DNA of 64,000 bases, from the NCBI RefSeq assembly GCF_000743525.1, contig NZ_JQGK01000009.1, positions 42,321-106,320 on the forward strand, read 5' to 3'. The first letter of the stretch is position 1, and every line of letters begins with the position of its first letter. Below, one piece after another: positions 26,279 to 36,818 of the stretch. The notes below the pieces were generated by a model. That model ran no database searches, was not told the origin of the DNA, and saw nothing but the letters and a program-made list of their open reading frames with translations. Origin of the DNA: Sulfurospirillum sp. SCADC. Lineage in GTDB: Bacteria; Campylobacterota; Campylobacteria; Campylobacterales; Sulfurospirillaceae. The position numbers and the translations under genes were made by a program.

Positions 26279-28108
26279 ATAGAGTTCTTTTAAAATTGCC
26301 TCTGATAACTGTTCAATGCTAATTCCCAATTTTTTTTCAATCAAATGTGTCGCACCATGCGTGATAAAAGCATCCTCATATTCAAAGGTTTTAATCTTTA
26401 CATGTAAGGCATATTTCTCTTTGAATGCCATCAGCAATGAGCCAACACCACCAATTTTGGCACTGTCACTAAAGACATACCACTGATCATACTCTTGCGC
26501 TAAGGAGATCAACAGCGGCTCATCCAAAGGTTTGACAAATCGCAAATCGACAATGGCTGCTTCAATACCTTTCTCCGCCAATAATTTTGCGGTTGCCACA
26601 GCTTTTCCAACCCCTGCACCATAGCCTAACAGAAGAATGCTGCTTTGCCCTTGTTGGAGCAGTTGTGCTTTTCCATACTCAAACGGCACGGATTCAAAAG
26701 CATCTGATTCTAAAAATGCGCCCCTTGGATAGCGAATGGCTAAGGGACCTTTGTGGAGATACGAGTAGTGAATTGCTGCGTGCATACTTTGTTCATCGCG
26801 TGGCGCCATTAGGGTCATATTTGGAATTGCACTTAAGTAGGAAATATCAAATGCCCCTTGATGGGTCTCGCCATCTTCACCGACAATACCCGCTCGATCA
26901 ATCGCAAAAACAACATCCAAATTCATAATACAGGCATCATGGATCACTTGATCATAGGCTCGTTGCAAAAATGTAGAGTAGATTGTAATATAGGGTTTGA
27001 AACCCTCTTTTGCCATTGCACACATCGATGTGACGGCATGTTGTTCAGCAATGGCTACATCCCAAAAACGATTGGGATAGGCTTGAATCAAAGGGGTTAA
27101 CCCTGTTCCACTAGGCATAGCTGCGGTCACACCTACAACATTGTCATGCGTTTTAGCCAACTGCATCAGTGCTTCAGAGTACATGACCGTTGCATTTTTG
27201 CTCACACCTTGCTTAATCGCCTCACCACTTGCCACATCAAAAGGACCGACGCCATGCCATTTTTCATAGTATCCCTCTGCCATCTCATAGCCTTTGCCTT
27301 TGAGGGTTTGTGCATGAACAATCACCGGTTTTTTAAGGCTTCGCGCGGATTGCAATGCACGAATGAGACTTTCAACATCATGCCCATCAATTGGTCCAAT
27401 ATAATCAATACCCAACTCTTCAAATAAAATACCAGGCGTAATCAGCTTAAAACTCTCTTCAAATTTTTTCGCCATGTACGTCGCACTCTCTGGTAGGTAC
27501 TGCAAAATCTGTTCGGTTGTTTTTTTAATTCTTTGGTAAAATCCACCCGCCATCGCACTGGATAGAAACTTGCTGATGGCGCCAATGGGCTTTGAAATAC
27601 TCATTTTATTGTCGTTGAGTAAGATAACAACCGGATAACGGCGATCTCCTAACTCATTGAGTGCTTCATACACCATTCCTGCACTGAGAGAGCCATCGCC
27701 AATCAACGCAATGGGTACACGCTTGTATTGCTCACCTTTGAGCGCTATCGCTTTTGCAGCGCCCACAGCAAGGGAGATAGACGTAGAACTATGTCCTGCA
27801 ACAAAGTAATCGCACGGTGATTCATCCGGCCTTGTGTAGCCACTGATGCCATCTAGTTCCCTAAGGGTATCAAAACGATCCCAACGGTCGGTGAGCAGTT
27901 TATGGGTATAGGCTTGATGACTGACATCGAAAATAAAAGGATCATTCTTCACATCAAAAACGTAGTGCATGGCAACAATCAGCTCTACAGCACCTACATT
28001 ACTGCTCAGATGCCCTCCATTTTTACTGACGGTCTGAATAATTTTTTGCCTGATTTGCTCACAATATTCGTTCAATTCTTCAATAGAGTATTCTCGTAAT
28101 GTTTTCAT
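26276..28108 (-). CDS. dxs: 1-deoxy-D-xylulose-5-phosphate synthase
   Basis: Dxs condenses pyruvate with glyceraldehyde-3-phosphate, using thiamine diphosphate, to start the non-mevalonate isoprenoid pathway. The 610-residue protein has the thiamine motif GDGSLSAGMVYEALNELGD and the conserved FDVSHQAY, IDGHDV and DRAGIVGEDGETHQG segments. Length is normal. It is the last gene of the fliF-fliG-fliH-dxs group, an order also found in C. jejuni and H. pylori. The stop codon lies within the end of a palindromic element. Confidence 0.97.
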   Translation of the reverse strand: MKTLREYSIEELNEYCEQIRQKIIQTVSKNGGHLSSNVGAVELIVAMHYVFDVKNDPFIFDVSHQAYTHKLLTDRWDRFDTLRELDGISGYTRPDESPCDYFVAGHSSTSISLAVGAAKAIALKGEQYKRVPIALIGDGSLSAGMVYEALNELGDRRYPVVILLNDNKMSISKPIGAISKFLSSAMAGGFYQRIKKTTEQILQYLPESATYMAKKFEESFKLITPGILFEELGIDYIGPIDGHDVESLIRALQSARSLKKPVIVHAQTLKGKGYEMAEGYYEKWHGVGPFDVASGEAIKQGVSKNATVMYSEALMQLAKTHDNVVGVTAAMPSGTGLTPLIQAYPNRFWDVAIAEQHAVTSMCAMAKEGFKPYITIYSTFLQRAYDQVIHDACIMNLDVVFAIDRAGIVGEDGETHQGAFDISYLSAIPNMTLMAPRDEQSMHAAIHYSYLHKGPLAIRYPRGAFLESDAFESVPFEYGKAQLLQQGQSSILLLGYGAGVGKAVATAKLLAEKGIEAAIVDLRFVKPLDEPLLISLAQEYDQWYVFSDSAKIGGVGSLLMAFKEKYALHVKIKTFEYEDAFITHGATHLIEKKLGISIEQLSEAILKELY

Positions 28109-28123
28109 CTCTTCCAGTGCTTT

Positions 28124-28927
28124 TTAATTTTCTTGTAGTAAATATTTTACTTTTTCTAAACGCATTGCCAAATTGCCATCGAGGTTTCCCACGTCGCTTA
28201 AAATGACAACGCCGCCTAAGGTAATAGCGTCATCAGACGTTACTTTAATCTTTTCGTCTTCTGCATAAAGCTCTTTTAGTGCCTCTACATCTTTTGGATT
28301 AACTCTCAGTTCAATTTTAATCGCATCCTTAACCTCTTGCAATAACGCTTTTGAAAGGGATGCGGCAATTTTTGAACTGGAGACACTCACCTCTTTTTTA
28401 ATCACCTCTTTGGCGATCTCAAACGCTGTCACACTCATGTCGGTTTCGAGTTTAGCCAATCGCTCTTCAATGCTTTTATACAGCGTATCCAAATGCCCAA
28501 TAGATTTTAAATAGCGCGACTTCATCTCAGATGTCACCTCTTCGAACTCTTCTTTGGCTTTTTGGTATCCTTGCGCATAAGCATTTTCACGCTCTCTGGT
28601 CAGCTCTTCGTTCAGTCTATTATTAAAATCTTGTTCTTGTTTTTCAATTTGAATTTGAAGCTTCACCACATTAGTGGTCAATTCATCAGTTTTTTTAAGC
28701 AGCTCTTCAATAAACTGATTTTGGGTTCCTTCTTCAATCCGAGCGATGTTAACAATCTCATCAGGAACATGCTTGGACTCACTATCAAAGGTGTTTTCAG
28801 TGATGTATTCTTCATTTACATGTAAAGGTGTTGCACCATCTACTACGTTAGAGCCTAGCACCTTAAACCGATACGGTTTGACCGAGTGATCGTCTACTTT
28901 TGCTTTATCAATGATATTTTCTGTCAC
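28124..28927 (-). CDS. fliH: Flagellar assembly protein FliH
   Basis: FliH regulates the FliI export ATPase and docks it to the C-ring. The 267-residue protein has a long charged coiled coil in the middle (about 70-150, including many Glu/Lys/Gln) and a C-terminal FliH/HrpE-like domain with FEIAKEVIKKEVSVSS and KVTSDDAITLGGVVI. The N-terminal 60 residues are variable. It lies 4 nt after fliG and 15 nt before dxs. Confidence 0.9.
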   Translation of the reverse strand: MTENIIDKAKVDDHSVKPYRFKVLGSNVVDGATPLHVNEEYITENTFDSESKHVPDEIVNIARIEEGTQNQFIEELLKKTDELTTNVVKLQIQIEKQEQDFNNRLNEELTRERENAYAQGYQKAKEEFEEVTSEMKSRYLKSIGHLDTLYKSIEERLAKLETDMSVTAFEIAKEVIKKEVSVSSSKIAASLSKALLQEVKDAIKIELRVNPKDVEALKELYAEDEKIKVTSDDAITLGGVVILSDVGNLDGNLAMRLEKVKYLLQEN

Positions 28928-28931
28928 GATC

Positions 28932-29957
28932 TTAACCTATCATCTCTTCGGCTTCACCGATTTGGAGGATGCCTTGTTCTGAGAGTTTTTGCACCTCTTC
29001 AACAATCTTTCGTTGAGACTCTTCGACATCTTTAACACGCACCGCCCCTAAGAAGTTCATCTCCTCGACAAACGCTTCTTGGGCACGCTGTGACATATTA
29101 TCAAAAAATTTGCGTTTAAGATCATCAGCTGAGCCTTTGAGGGCTACCATCAAATCACGTTTATCGGCAACTTTCAAGATTTCACGTACCGCATTGCCAT
29201 CCAGTTTCATAATATCTTCAAACGTAAACATCATATCTTTGATAATAGATGCGAGTTTTTCATCGGCTTGTTCAATATAGGCAATCGTTGTTTTAGACGC
29301 TTTTTGACCCAAGCGGTTGAGGATTTCAGCCACCGCACGAGGACCACCCACTTCAACTTTGTACGATGTCAAGGATTCAAGTTTATTCTCTAAAACAGCC
29401 GAAACTCTTTTGACAACAGACGGAGAAATCTCGCCTAAGTTTGCCATTCTAATTGTTACTTCACTTCTGAGTTGATCTGGGAAAAAAGAGAGTGTTTCAG
29501 CCGCACTGGTTGGATCCATATGCGCCAAAATCAAAGCAACCGTTTGAGGATGCTCATTCATAATAAAATCACCCAACTGTTGAGGCTTGATTTGAGAGAG
29601 ATACCCAAAGCTTTGGGAATTTTCCATCGATTTGGAGAGCTTATCAAGAATCTTCTGCGCACCCTCTGCTCCAAAAGTACGGTATAAAATCTCTTTTGCA
29701 TACTCCATACCGCCACTTCGGATGTACTGGTTTGATTGTAAAATGACATAAAACTCTTCAAGGACAGCATTGGCAACCGCTTTATCAATATTTTTTGCCG
29801 TTGCAATAAATTTGGAAATATCCGTTACAACATCAATTTCCATATGGGAAAAAAGGTTAGCGGTTGAATCTTCACCCAACTGGATCATCAAAATGGCTGC
29901 TTTTTCAGCCATTGAGAGTTCATTATAGAGGATTTTTTGCTCTTCTGTTAGTTTCAT
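28932..29957 (-). CDS. fliG: Flagellar motor switch protein FliG
   Basis: FliG forms the rotor ring that meets the stator and sets rotation direction. The 341-residue protein has an N-terminal FliF-binding domain (SMAEKAAILMIQLGEDS), a middle domain with the EHPQTVALILAHM motif that binds FliM, and a C-terminal torque domain with MFTFEDIMKLD and the charged helix ISQRAQEAF-like region. It overlaps the fliF stop by one base. Confidence 0.96.
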   Translation of the reverse strand: MKLTEEQKILYNELSMAEKAAILMIQLGEDSTANLFSHMEIDVVTDISKFIATAKNIDKAVANAVLEEFYVILQSNQYIRSGGMEYAKEILYRTFGAEGAQKILDKLSKSMENSQSFGYLSQIKPQQLGDFIMNEHPQTVALILAHMDPTSAAETLSFFPDQLRSEVTIRMANLGEISPSVVKRVSAVLENKLESLTSYKVEVGGPRAVAEILNRLGQKASKTTIAYIEQADEKLASIIKDMMFTFEDIMKLDGNAVREILKVADKRDLMVALKGSADDLKRKFFDNMSQRAQEAFVEEMNFLGAVRVKDVEESQRKIVEEVQKLSEQGILQIGEAEEMIG

Positions 29958-31687
29958 TATCCAATATCCTTAGAACTGTTTCTATTGCCATCATAGTCAC
30001 CTTCATTGCGAATCATAGACTGTAAGAGCGCAGCAAATTCATCACCTTTTTGCTCAGCAACATGTTTAAGTTTTTCAAGTAAAACATCGTATTTAAGGGC
30101 TTCTTCGTTAAAGTCTTGACCAATACCAAGCTGATCTTCCACTTTTTTACGCGCTTGTCTGAATTTCTCCAAGGTATCTTCGGCACCCTCTTCTTCATGG
30201 GTCGAAATAGGTTCAACTTCATCTTCAAAGTCATCCAATTTTGTCTCCACCATTTTTTGACTAAAGGGGATGATGACTTTTTTGTAGAAGATAAAGAGCA
30301 AGATACCCACGATCAGGTATTTCACCAGTGGCACTAATGGTCCCACGTAGTTAGAGACTTTATCCATCATATCTTTGGTCGGTGCGCGGGTTCCATCACT
30401 GGAGAGTGGTTTGAACTCAAAGTTACTGACGGTGACTTCATCTCCTCTTGTTTGATTGAACCCAACCGTTTGGCGCACCACATCACGAATAGCATCCATC
30501 TGCTCTTTGGAGAGTGGAAAATACTCTAACTCACTCTTCTTTTTTCCCTCACTATCAACTCCGTATTTATAGCTACCATCCACAACAACAGCGGCGGTTA
30601 AACGTTTAATCTTAGCAAATTCATCTTTGGAATTGACAACTTTTTTAGAAATTTCATAATTGGTTGTCGTGGAACTTTTTTGATAAGTTTCACTTTTTTT
30701 ACCATTTTCAAGCCCTTGAACAGGACCTATGTTGCTGATAGCACCTGGAACGCCCCCTATATCTTGAGGTTCTTTGCCTTCGCGTTTCTCTTCAACACTC
30801 TGCTCACTTCGTGGAACGGAGTTTGGATCATATGTTTCACTCACATAATCTTGCTGCGAAAAGTCAAAATCAATCGTGACTTTAGCATTCACTTTATCCA
30901 CACCGCCAATAACGGGGGCTAAGACATTGATAATTTTTTGCTCGACATTGTGCTCAAACTCTTTTTTATACCGCATCTGACTTTTAACAAGTTCACCTTG
31001 GAAGATGTTACTCTGCTCATCGCCCAAAGGCTCTCCGTCTTGATTCACCACAGAGACATTCTCTGCACTCAGGTTAGAAACAGACGCTGACACGAGATTT
31101 TTAATGCCGATAATCTGCTTGATGGAGAGATTCATGCTGGGGCGAATATTTAAGACAATGGAAGCCGTTGGAGCCGCTTGTTTTTGTGCAAAAACGGTCT
31201 CTTTGGGAATCGCTATATGCACACTTGCATTGGCAATAGGCCCAAGGCTTTCAATCGTACGTGCCAATTCACCCTCAAGGGCGCGAATGTATTTAATTTT
31301 TTGTTCAAAATCGGTCGCACCAAAGTCCGTTTTATCAAAAATTTCAAAGCCAACTTTGCTGTTTTTAGGAATGCCAAGGGCTGCAATGGCAATACGTTGT
31401 TTATGAACGACATCACTAGGAACTGCGATGGTTCCTTCATTGAGCACTTTGTAAGGAACTTTCTCTTTTTCAAGCTGTTGAATAATCAGCGCTGAATCAC
31501 CTGACGTTGTGTTTTCAAACAAAACACTGTAACCACTTCCTTTAGAAGAGGTCGAATTTTTATAAAGCGTTAAAAACACTAAAAAACCAATCAGGACAAC
31601 AATTGATACGGCAGCAACAATCCTTTGGCGTAAGGTCAAGTTTTGTATAAGTGTTGCTATTTGGTTTAAAAGTGTTCTAAGCTCCAT
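29957..31687 (-). CDS. fliF: Flagellar MS-ring protein FliF
   Basis: FliF builds the MS ring in the inner membrane on which the flagellum assembles. The 576-residue protein has two membrane segments (about 24-45 and 455-475) flanking a periplasmic region. That region has ring-building motifs such as YKVLNEGTIAVPSD and ARTIESLGPIANASVHIAIP. The C-terminal cytoplasmic tail, with acidic clusters, should bind FliG. It starts the fliF-fliG-fliH-dxs group and lies 12 nt after hisC. Confidence 0.96.
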   Translation of the reverse strand: MELRTLLNQIATLIQNLTLRQRIVAAVSIVVLIGFLVFLTLYKNSTSSKGSGYSVLFENTTSGDSALIIQQLEKEKVPYKVLNEGTIAVPSDVVHKQRIAIAALGIPKNSKVGFEIFDKTDFGATDFEQKIKYIRALEGELARTIESLGPIANASVHIAIPKETVFAQKQAAPTASIVLNIRPSMNLSIKQIIGIKNLVSASVSNLSAENVSVVNQDGEPLGDEQSNIFQGELVKSQMRYKKEFEHNVEQKIINVLAPVIGGVDKVNAKVTIDFDFSQQDYVSETYDPNSVPRSEQSVEEKREGKEPQDIGGVPGAISNIGPVQGLENGKKSETYQKSSTTTNYEISKKVVNSKDEFAKIKRLTAAVVVDGSYKYGVDSEGKKKSELEYFPLSKEQMDAIRDVVRQTVGFNQTRGDEVTVSNFEFKPLSSDGTRAPTKDMMDKVSNYVGPLVPLVKYLIVGILLFIFYKKVIIPFSQKMVETKLDDFEDEVEPISTHEEEGAEDTLEKFRQARKKVEDQLGIGQDFNEEALKYDVLLEKLKHVAEQKGDEFAALLQSMIRNEGDYDGNRNSSKDIG

Positions 31688-31699
31688 GGTGTCTTTCTC

Positions 31700-32800
31700 T
31701 TACATGTAAATTGTTTTAAAGAGTTCAAAAAAGCGTGCGTTTTGCTCTGGTGTTCCGATAGTGACACGAATAGCATTCATACCATACGATCCTAAATTTC
31801 TAACGATTATACCCTTTTCCATCAACTTTTGCGCAATGGTGCCCGAGTTTTTACTCGCATCAAATTCTAAAACGATAAAGTTGGTATAACTCTCAATCAC
31901 TTTAAATCCAAGCTCTTTCGCAAACGCCTCATACACGCTCATCTGCTCAAAATTTTCTTTCACCGAAGCATTCACAAACGCTTCATCACTGAGTGCCACA
32001 ATCGCAGCTTTGAGCGTCAAATTGGTGATATTAAACGGTGCGCGAAGTTTCAAAAACGTTTGAATGATCTCAGGCTGTGCAATGCCATACCCACAACGCA
32101 TGCCACCCAGTCCATACGCTTTGGAAAAGGTGCCTGTGTAAATGGCATTGGGGTATTTGGTGATGAGTTCTTGGGCATCAATATTTTTAGCCGGATCTTT
32201 AAAGCGTGCGTACTCTAAATAAGCGGCATCAACCACCACTAACGTCTCTTTGTCAATCTGATCTAAAAAGGCATACACCTCTTTGGCATCCAAGCACTCA
32301 CCTAAGGGATTGTTCGGAATACAGAGCATAATGATCGAAATATCGTTATTGGCTTTGTAAATCTCAAGCATCTCTTTCAAATTGTGCTGAGCCGAAGGGG
32401 TTCTAAGCACTTTTGCCCCTGTTTGAAGCGCATAGATCTCATACATGGCAAAGGTAATGCCTGCCATTAACACTTTCGTATTCGCATTGGCTTTAGCGTG
32501 AATTGCGATCTCAATGACTTGATCACTTCCTGAACCGATAATAATATTTTTATCTTCAACATAGTATTTGTGCGCCAACGCCTCTTTGAGTTCATACATA
32601 CTATCATCCGGATAGCGGTTCATATGGATCGCTTCCGCGCGTACCGCTTCAATCACTTTGGGGCTACACCCTCTTGGATTCTCATTGCTCGCTAGTTTAA
32701 TCACATCATTGGCTTCAATGCCATACTCACGTACCACAAGTTCAATCGGCTTGCCCGCTTCGTACGTTTTTAAATTTGCTAAAACACCGTTAAATTGCAT
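31700..32800 (-). CDS. hisC: Histidinol-phosphate aminotransferase
   Basis: HisC transfers an amino group from glutamate to imidazoleacetol phosphate in histidine synthesis; family members may also act on aromatic keto acids. The 366-residue class-I/II aminotransferase has [10 protein letters not shown] near the N-terminus, NNPLGE, and the PLP lysine in [17 protein letters not shown]. Its stop codon lies in a TACATGTA palindrome. It follows pheA by 3 nt, so a role in the last transamination to phenylalanine or tyrosine is possible. The pheA-hisC-fliF order matches C. jejuni. Confidence 0.93.
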   Translation of the reverse strand: MQFNGVLANLKTYEAGKPIELVVREYGIEANDVIKLASNENPRGCSPKVIEAVRAEAIHMNRYPDDSMYELKEALAHKYYVEDKNIIIGSGSDQVIEIAIHAKANANTKVLMAGITFAMYEIYALQTGAKVLRTPSAQHNLKEMLEIYKANNDISIIMLCIPNNPLGECLDAKEVYAFLDQIDKETLVVVDAAYLEYARFKDPAKNIDAQELITKYPNAIYTGTFSKAYGLGGMRCGYGIAQPEIIQTFLKLRAPFNITNLTLKAAIVALSDEAFVNASVKENFEQMSVYEAFAKELGFKVIESYTNFIVLEFDASKNSGTIAQKLMEKGIIVRNLGSYGMNAIRVTIGTPEQNARFFELFKTIYM

Positions 32801-32803
32801 TCA

Positions 32804-33871
32804 TCATCCTCCACAAATATAGCTTCCAAGCCATTTAATATCGTATCTATCCCTGTTCTCTTCGATCACTTTTTGGACATTTTCATCATCTATGTGCCCC
32901 TCAAAATCCATGTAAAAAATGGATTGAAACCCTTTGTCTTTCGTTGGGCGCGACTCAATCTTCGTCAGATTCACTTTTTGATCTTGAAAGGTTTGCAAAA
33001 ACTCCACAAGACCGCCTGGTTTATCATCGGTCTTTGCTAAAATGGAGGTTTTATTATGAATCCCTTTTTTATTTTTAAAGTCGCTCAAAATCAAAAAGCG
33101 TGTTTGGTTTGCCATATTGTCTTCAATTTTTTCAAACAGAATAGGCAGATTCGATAATTTAGCAGCAATGTGCGAGCAAATCGCCGCAGCATCGTGATCT
33201 TCACTCGCTTTTTTCGCCGCTTCTGCCGTTGATTTGGTGGGGATAAACTCTACGCCTAAGAGCATATGCTCTTCTAAAAATCTTCGACATTGATTGTAAC
33301 CTTGTGGATGCGAGTAGATGCGTTTCACTTTTTTAATATCCTCACACACCGTAGCAAACGAGTGGTGGATGTCCATGTACAGTTCTGCGACAATTTTTGA
33401 GCTAAATTTTCCTAAACAATCCAGTGTCGTACCCACGGCACCTGCGGTGTTATTTTCCACAGGAACTACGCCGTATTTTGCTTCACCATTTTCCAAGACA
33501 TGAAACACCGCTTCGATAGAACTGACTTCAATATAACTGCCCATCGCGCCAAAACGACTCTCTGCAGCTTGATGCGTGTAACTGCCTTCTGGTCCCATAA
33601 ATGCGATTTTCTCAGGAAATTCTAGATTGCGGCTTACGGCAAAAACTTCTAAAAAAATTGCGTCAATCGCTTTTGTGTTCAGCGCACCGTTATTGAGCGC
33701 TTTAAGACGATCTAAGATCTCTTTTTCACGTTCTGGTCGGTAAATTGCTGTTCCACTGGTTTGTTTGGCACGCCCAATCTCTTTGACCTTTTCCATACGT
33801 TCATTGAGCAGTTTTAAGATCTCATTGTCAATCAGATCAATCTCTTTGCGAAATATATCGATTACCTGCAT
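32804..33871 (-). CDS. pheA: Bifunctional chorismate mutase / prephenate dehydratase
   Basis: The 355-residue enzyme makes phenylpyruvate from chorismate. Residues 1-85 are an AroQ chorismate mutase (EIDLIDNEILKLLNERMEKV). Prephenate dehydratase follows, starting KIAFMGPEGSYTHQAA, with PVENNTAGAV and the TRF motif in NQTRFLIL. The C-terminal ACT domain begins near KTSILAKTDDKPGG and contains ESRPTK, the phenylalanine feedback site. It supplies chorismate mutase for both phenylalanine and tyrosine routes; TyrA at 18.4 kb has no such domain. Confidence 0.96.
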   Translation of the reverse strand: MQVIDIFRKEIDLIDNEILKLLNERMEKVKEIGRAKQTSGTAIYRPEREKEILDRLKALNNGALNTKAIDAIFLEVFAVSRNLEFPEKIAFMGPEGSYTHQAAESRFGAMGSYIEVSSIEAVFHVLENGEAKYGVVPVENNTAGAVGTTLDCLGKFSSKIVAELYMDIHHSFATVCEDIKKVKRIYSHPQGYNQCRRFLEEHMLLGVEFIPTKSTAEAAKKASEDHDAAAICSHIAAKLSNLPILFEKIEDNMANQTRFLILSDFKNKKGIHNKTSILAKTDDKPGGLVEFLQTFQDQKVNLTKIESRPTKDKGFQSIFYMDFEGHIDDENVQKVIEENRDRYDIKWLGSYICGG

Positions 33872-33895
33872 GATGTGCCTTTCCTATGGAATAAC

Positions 33896-35101
33896 TCACA
33901 GATATGCTCGTTCTAATGCAATCACATCTTCAAAGCTTTCACGCTGGCGGATCAAGCGATCTTCGCCGTTTTCAAGTGCCACTTCGGCGACGCGCGTACG
34001 TGTGTTGTAATTGCTACTCATTGTAAATCCGTAGGCTCCTGCGCTTTTAACGACCAAAAGGTCATCGTGCTCAAGGGTGGGAAGTGCAATATTTTTCGCA
34101 AAAAAGTCGCCACTCTCACAAATAGGACCCACAACATCACACACACTTGTTGCGTGATCTTCTTTGCCTTCAACATTAATGGCATGATACGCTTGGTAAA
34201 GACTGGGGCGAATCAGATCGTTCATCGCGCCATCTACGATCACAAAGCGTTTAAACCCATTGTTTTTTTCATACAACACACGCGTTAAAAAGAAGCCACA
34301 ATCGCCTACCAAATAGCGTCCTGGCTCACACACAAGCGTGATATCAAGCCCTGTGAGGGCTGCAAAAATGGACTGCGCGTACTCATAAAGAGCAATGGTC
34401 GTTTCATCTTTGTACTGAATACCAATGCCACCGCCCACATCAAAAAATTTAATCTCTATTTTGAGCGCTTTTAGATTTCGTAATAAATTCGCCAACACCA
34501 GTGCCGCTTCTCTAAAAGGCTCCACTTCGGTTATCTGACTTCCAATGTGAAAATGAATACCTACAGGATCGAGTGAAGCGCTGTTTTTGGCATGAATGTA
34601 CATCCGTTTGGCACTGTCCACATCCACGCCAAATTTATTTTCATGAAGTCCGGTTGAGATATACGGATGGGTTTGGGCATCGATATTGGGATTAACACGA
34701 ATGCTGATACGTGCAACCACGCCTAGTTTTAAAGCAATCATCTCAACGCGGTTCATCTCCTCTTCACTCTCAAGGTTGATCATCAAAATATCGTTTTGAA
34801 GGGCTTCTTCAATCTCTTCATCCCGTTTACCCACACCGCTAAAAATAATTTTGTATTTTGGGATACCTGCGACTAAAGCACGTTTCACTTCGCCAATGGA
34901 GACGCAATCGCATCCAGCACCCAGATATGCCATGTGTTTTAAAACGGAAAGATTGGAGTTTGATTTTACGGCAAAACAGATCAATGATTTGCGTGCTTTA
35001 AAAACCTCTTTGAGAGCAGAAAATTTTGTGTCGATCGTATCAAAATCATACACGTATAGAGGGGTGCCATATTTGTGTGCCAAAGCTTGGAATTTCGTCA
35101 T
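33896..35101 (-). CDS. lysA: Diaminopimelate decarboxylase
   Basis: LysA decarboxylates meso-diaminopimelate to lysine. I start at ATG 35101, six bases after AAGG, giving 401 residues; an upstream in-frame start adds eight residues with no family match. The PLP lysine is K46 in FAVKSNSN. GVDVDSAKRM, HFHIGSQI and CEPGRYLVG are typical. The C-terminal part includes CDVVGPICESGDFFAKN with the active-site Cys contributed across the dimer. It lies between pheA and an LptF/G-like gene. Confidence 0.95.
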   Translation of the reverse strand: MTKFQALAHKYGTPLYVYDFDTIDTKFSALKEVFKARKSLICFAVKSNSNLSVLKHMAYLGAGCDCVSIGEVKRALVAGIPKYKIIFSGVGKRDEEIEEALQNDILMINLESEEEMNRVEMIALKLGVVARISIRVNPNIDAQTHPYISTGLHENKFGVDVDSAKRMYIHAKNSASLDPVGIHFHIGSQITEVEPFREAALVLANLLRNLKALKIEIKFFDVGGGIGIQYKDETTIALYEYAQSIFAALTGLDITLVCEPGRYLVGDCGFFLTRVLYEKNNGFKRFVIVDGAMNDLIRPSLYQAYHAINVEGKEDHATSVCDVVGPICESGDFFAKNIALPTLEHDDLLVVKSAGAYGFTMSSNYNTRTRVAEVALENGEDRLIRQRESFEDVIALERAYL

Positions 35102-35179
35102 TTTGAACCTTATTAGAGATAACAATAATTTTTTATTCTATCAAAAAGTTCAACAAAAAATGATTAAATTGTGTCCTAT

Positions 35180-36238
35180 TTAGCGTTTAGCGTAAAAATG
35201 TAATGCTGTAAAAAATAGCAGAATAATCGGAAGTAAAATAGCAATCTCAGCAAAAATCACGCCATTGGCTGCCAAACGGCTGAGCAAAAAGAGTCCACTC
35301 CACACCACAAGGGTGATAAAAGCAAACGAGGAAGCGATCAGCGCCATATTAAAATAGCGACCCATCACAGGTGCTTTATAGTACAAAATGACAATCAAAA
35401 ATGGGGCAAAAAGTGGGAAAAAAAGTTGGTAGAAAAGTGTCGCTTTGATCTTGTGGGTATTGACCCCTTGGGTTTCAAAAAAAAGCAGCGCATCGATGCC
35501 ATCGATAATGGAGAGCGCGTATTCGCTCTGATATACATTGTCCATGATCTTCGGTTTAAAATTTTCCATCGCTTTAAGTGTTTCAACACTTTCCGTACGG
35601 TATCCTGTATCATCCAGCGAACTGACATGCGGTTTATAAATAATGCTCACTTTTTCTAAAACCCAGTGATTTTGAATAAAGGAGGCCACGGAAGCACGAA
35701 TGATCTTGGTAAGATCCACACTCTCCACTTCAAAAATCGTGACATCATACGCGACTTGTTTAAGAGGGTCAAGCCGCTTAAAATAGACATACTGGTTATC
35801 GTGTTTTAAGAAAAGATCTTCGGAACTGGTGGAGATGCGGTTGTATTTTTTAAGATTGGCACTATACTCGTACGCATAGGCAAACTCGGTACAATTAAGC
35901 CCAATGTAGCCCAGCGTTAAAACGAAAGCTGTCAGAAAAAAAGGTCTGATCAAAGAGCGTTTTGAGATACTAGAAGCGTACATACAAATGAGCTCGTTGG
36001 ATTTGATCATCCCAAAATAGGTCACAACCATTCCAAAAACGATGGAGAGTGGCAGGACATAATTGACCGCATTCATCCCTTGGAAAATCGCGTAAAGTAG
36101 CTGTAAATTGGCAGAATCGGGAATGTTATTGTAATTGGTAAGCAGATCAACACCGACATAAAAAAGATCAAGCGCTATGAAAATAACAAAGAAATTTTTG
36201 AGATAATTTTTAACAATGTATTTCTCAAAAAGTTTCAT
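35180..36238 (-). CDS. LptF/LptG (YjgP/YjgQ) family permease
   Basis: Family members are the membrane halves of the LptB2FG transporter that lifts lipopolysaccharide from the inner membrane to LptC. The 352-residue protein starts MKLFEKYIVKNYLKNFFVIF, typical of the family. It has about six membrane helices, three near each end, with a periplasmic beta-jellyroll domain between them (about 120-265). Whether it is LptF or LptG is unclear; the second copy is not in the window. It overlaps pth by 4 nt. Confidence 0.88.
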   Translation of the reverse strand: MKLFEKYIVKNYLKNFFVIFIALDLFYVGVDLLTNYNNIPDSANLQLLYAIFQGMNAVNYVLPLSIVFGMVVTYFGMIKSNELICMYASSISKRSLIRPFFLTAFVLTLGYIGLNCTEFAYAYEYSANLKKYNRISTSSEDLFLKHDNQYVYFKRLDPLKQVAYDVTIFEVESVDLTKIIRASVASFIQNHWVLEKVSIIYKPHVSSLDDTGYRTESVETLKAMENFKPKIMDNVYQSEYALSIIDGIDALLFFETQGVNTHKIKATLFYQLFFPLFAPFLIVILYYKAPVMGRYFNMALIASSFAFITLVVWSGLFLLSRLAANGVIFAEIAILLPIILLFFTALHFYAKR

Positions 36239-36810
36239 ACCTTATCCCCATCGCACAGTGTTTGTTTAAGGGCGTATTGTAGCGAAACTTCTTTTAAATC
36301 CTGTGAGAGGAGTGCTTGAATGCTTTTCTTTACATGTAAAAGAATTTCAGGTAAAAATTCTCGCTGACACGCTGAAAAATCAGAAAGTACATACTTGGCT
36401 ACATCGCTTTTATGCAAGGGTTTTCCAATGCCAATGCGCACCCTAATATACTCTGATCCAATGTGTGCATCGATCGATCTTAACCCGTTATGACCGCCAT
36501 GACCTCCTCCAATTTTAAAACGCAGGGTTCCAAAAGGAAGGTCTAAATCATCATGAATGACAATGATTTGATCGGGTTTAAAGTAATCATCCACCGCTCG
36601 AACACTTTCGCCTGAGAGGTTCATATAGGTTGTGGGTTTAAGTAGAAACATGGAAGGGGCTTTAAAAAACTCGCCTTTGAAATTGGTTTTGGTGATTTTT
36701 TCGCAAGAAGATTGGTCATCGATGAGTGCATCGATGACCATAAAACCGACATTGTGTCGATTGTTTTTGTACTGTAAGTCTGGATTTCCAAGCCCTACGA
36801 TCAGTGTCAT
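36235..36810 (-). CDS. pth: Peptidyl-tRNA hydrolase
   Basis: Pth frees tRNA from dropped-off peptidyl-tRNA. The 191-residue protein has the catalytic His H19 in NNRHNVGF, the Asn region LLKPTTYMNLSGESV, and IVIHDDLDLPFG and GGHGGHNGLRS. It follows the L25 gene by 8 nt, and this rplY-pth pairing is found in many bacteria. A TACATGTA copy lies near its 3' end. Confidence 0.97.
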   Translation of the reverse strand: MTLIVGLGNPDLQYKNNRHNVGFMVIDALIDDQSSCEKITKTNFKGEFFKAPSMFLLKPTTYMNLSGESVRAVDDYFKPDQIIVIHDDLDLPFGTLRFKIGGGHGGHNGLRSIDAHIGSEYIRVRIGIGKPLHKSDVAKYVLSDFSACQREFLPEILLHVKKSIQALLSQDLKEVSLQYALKQTLCDGDKV

Positions 36811-36818
36811 GATAAGCG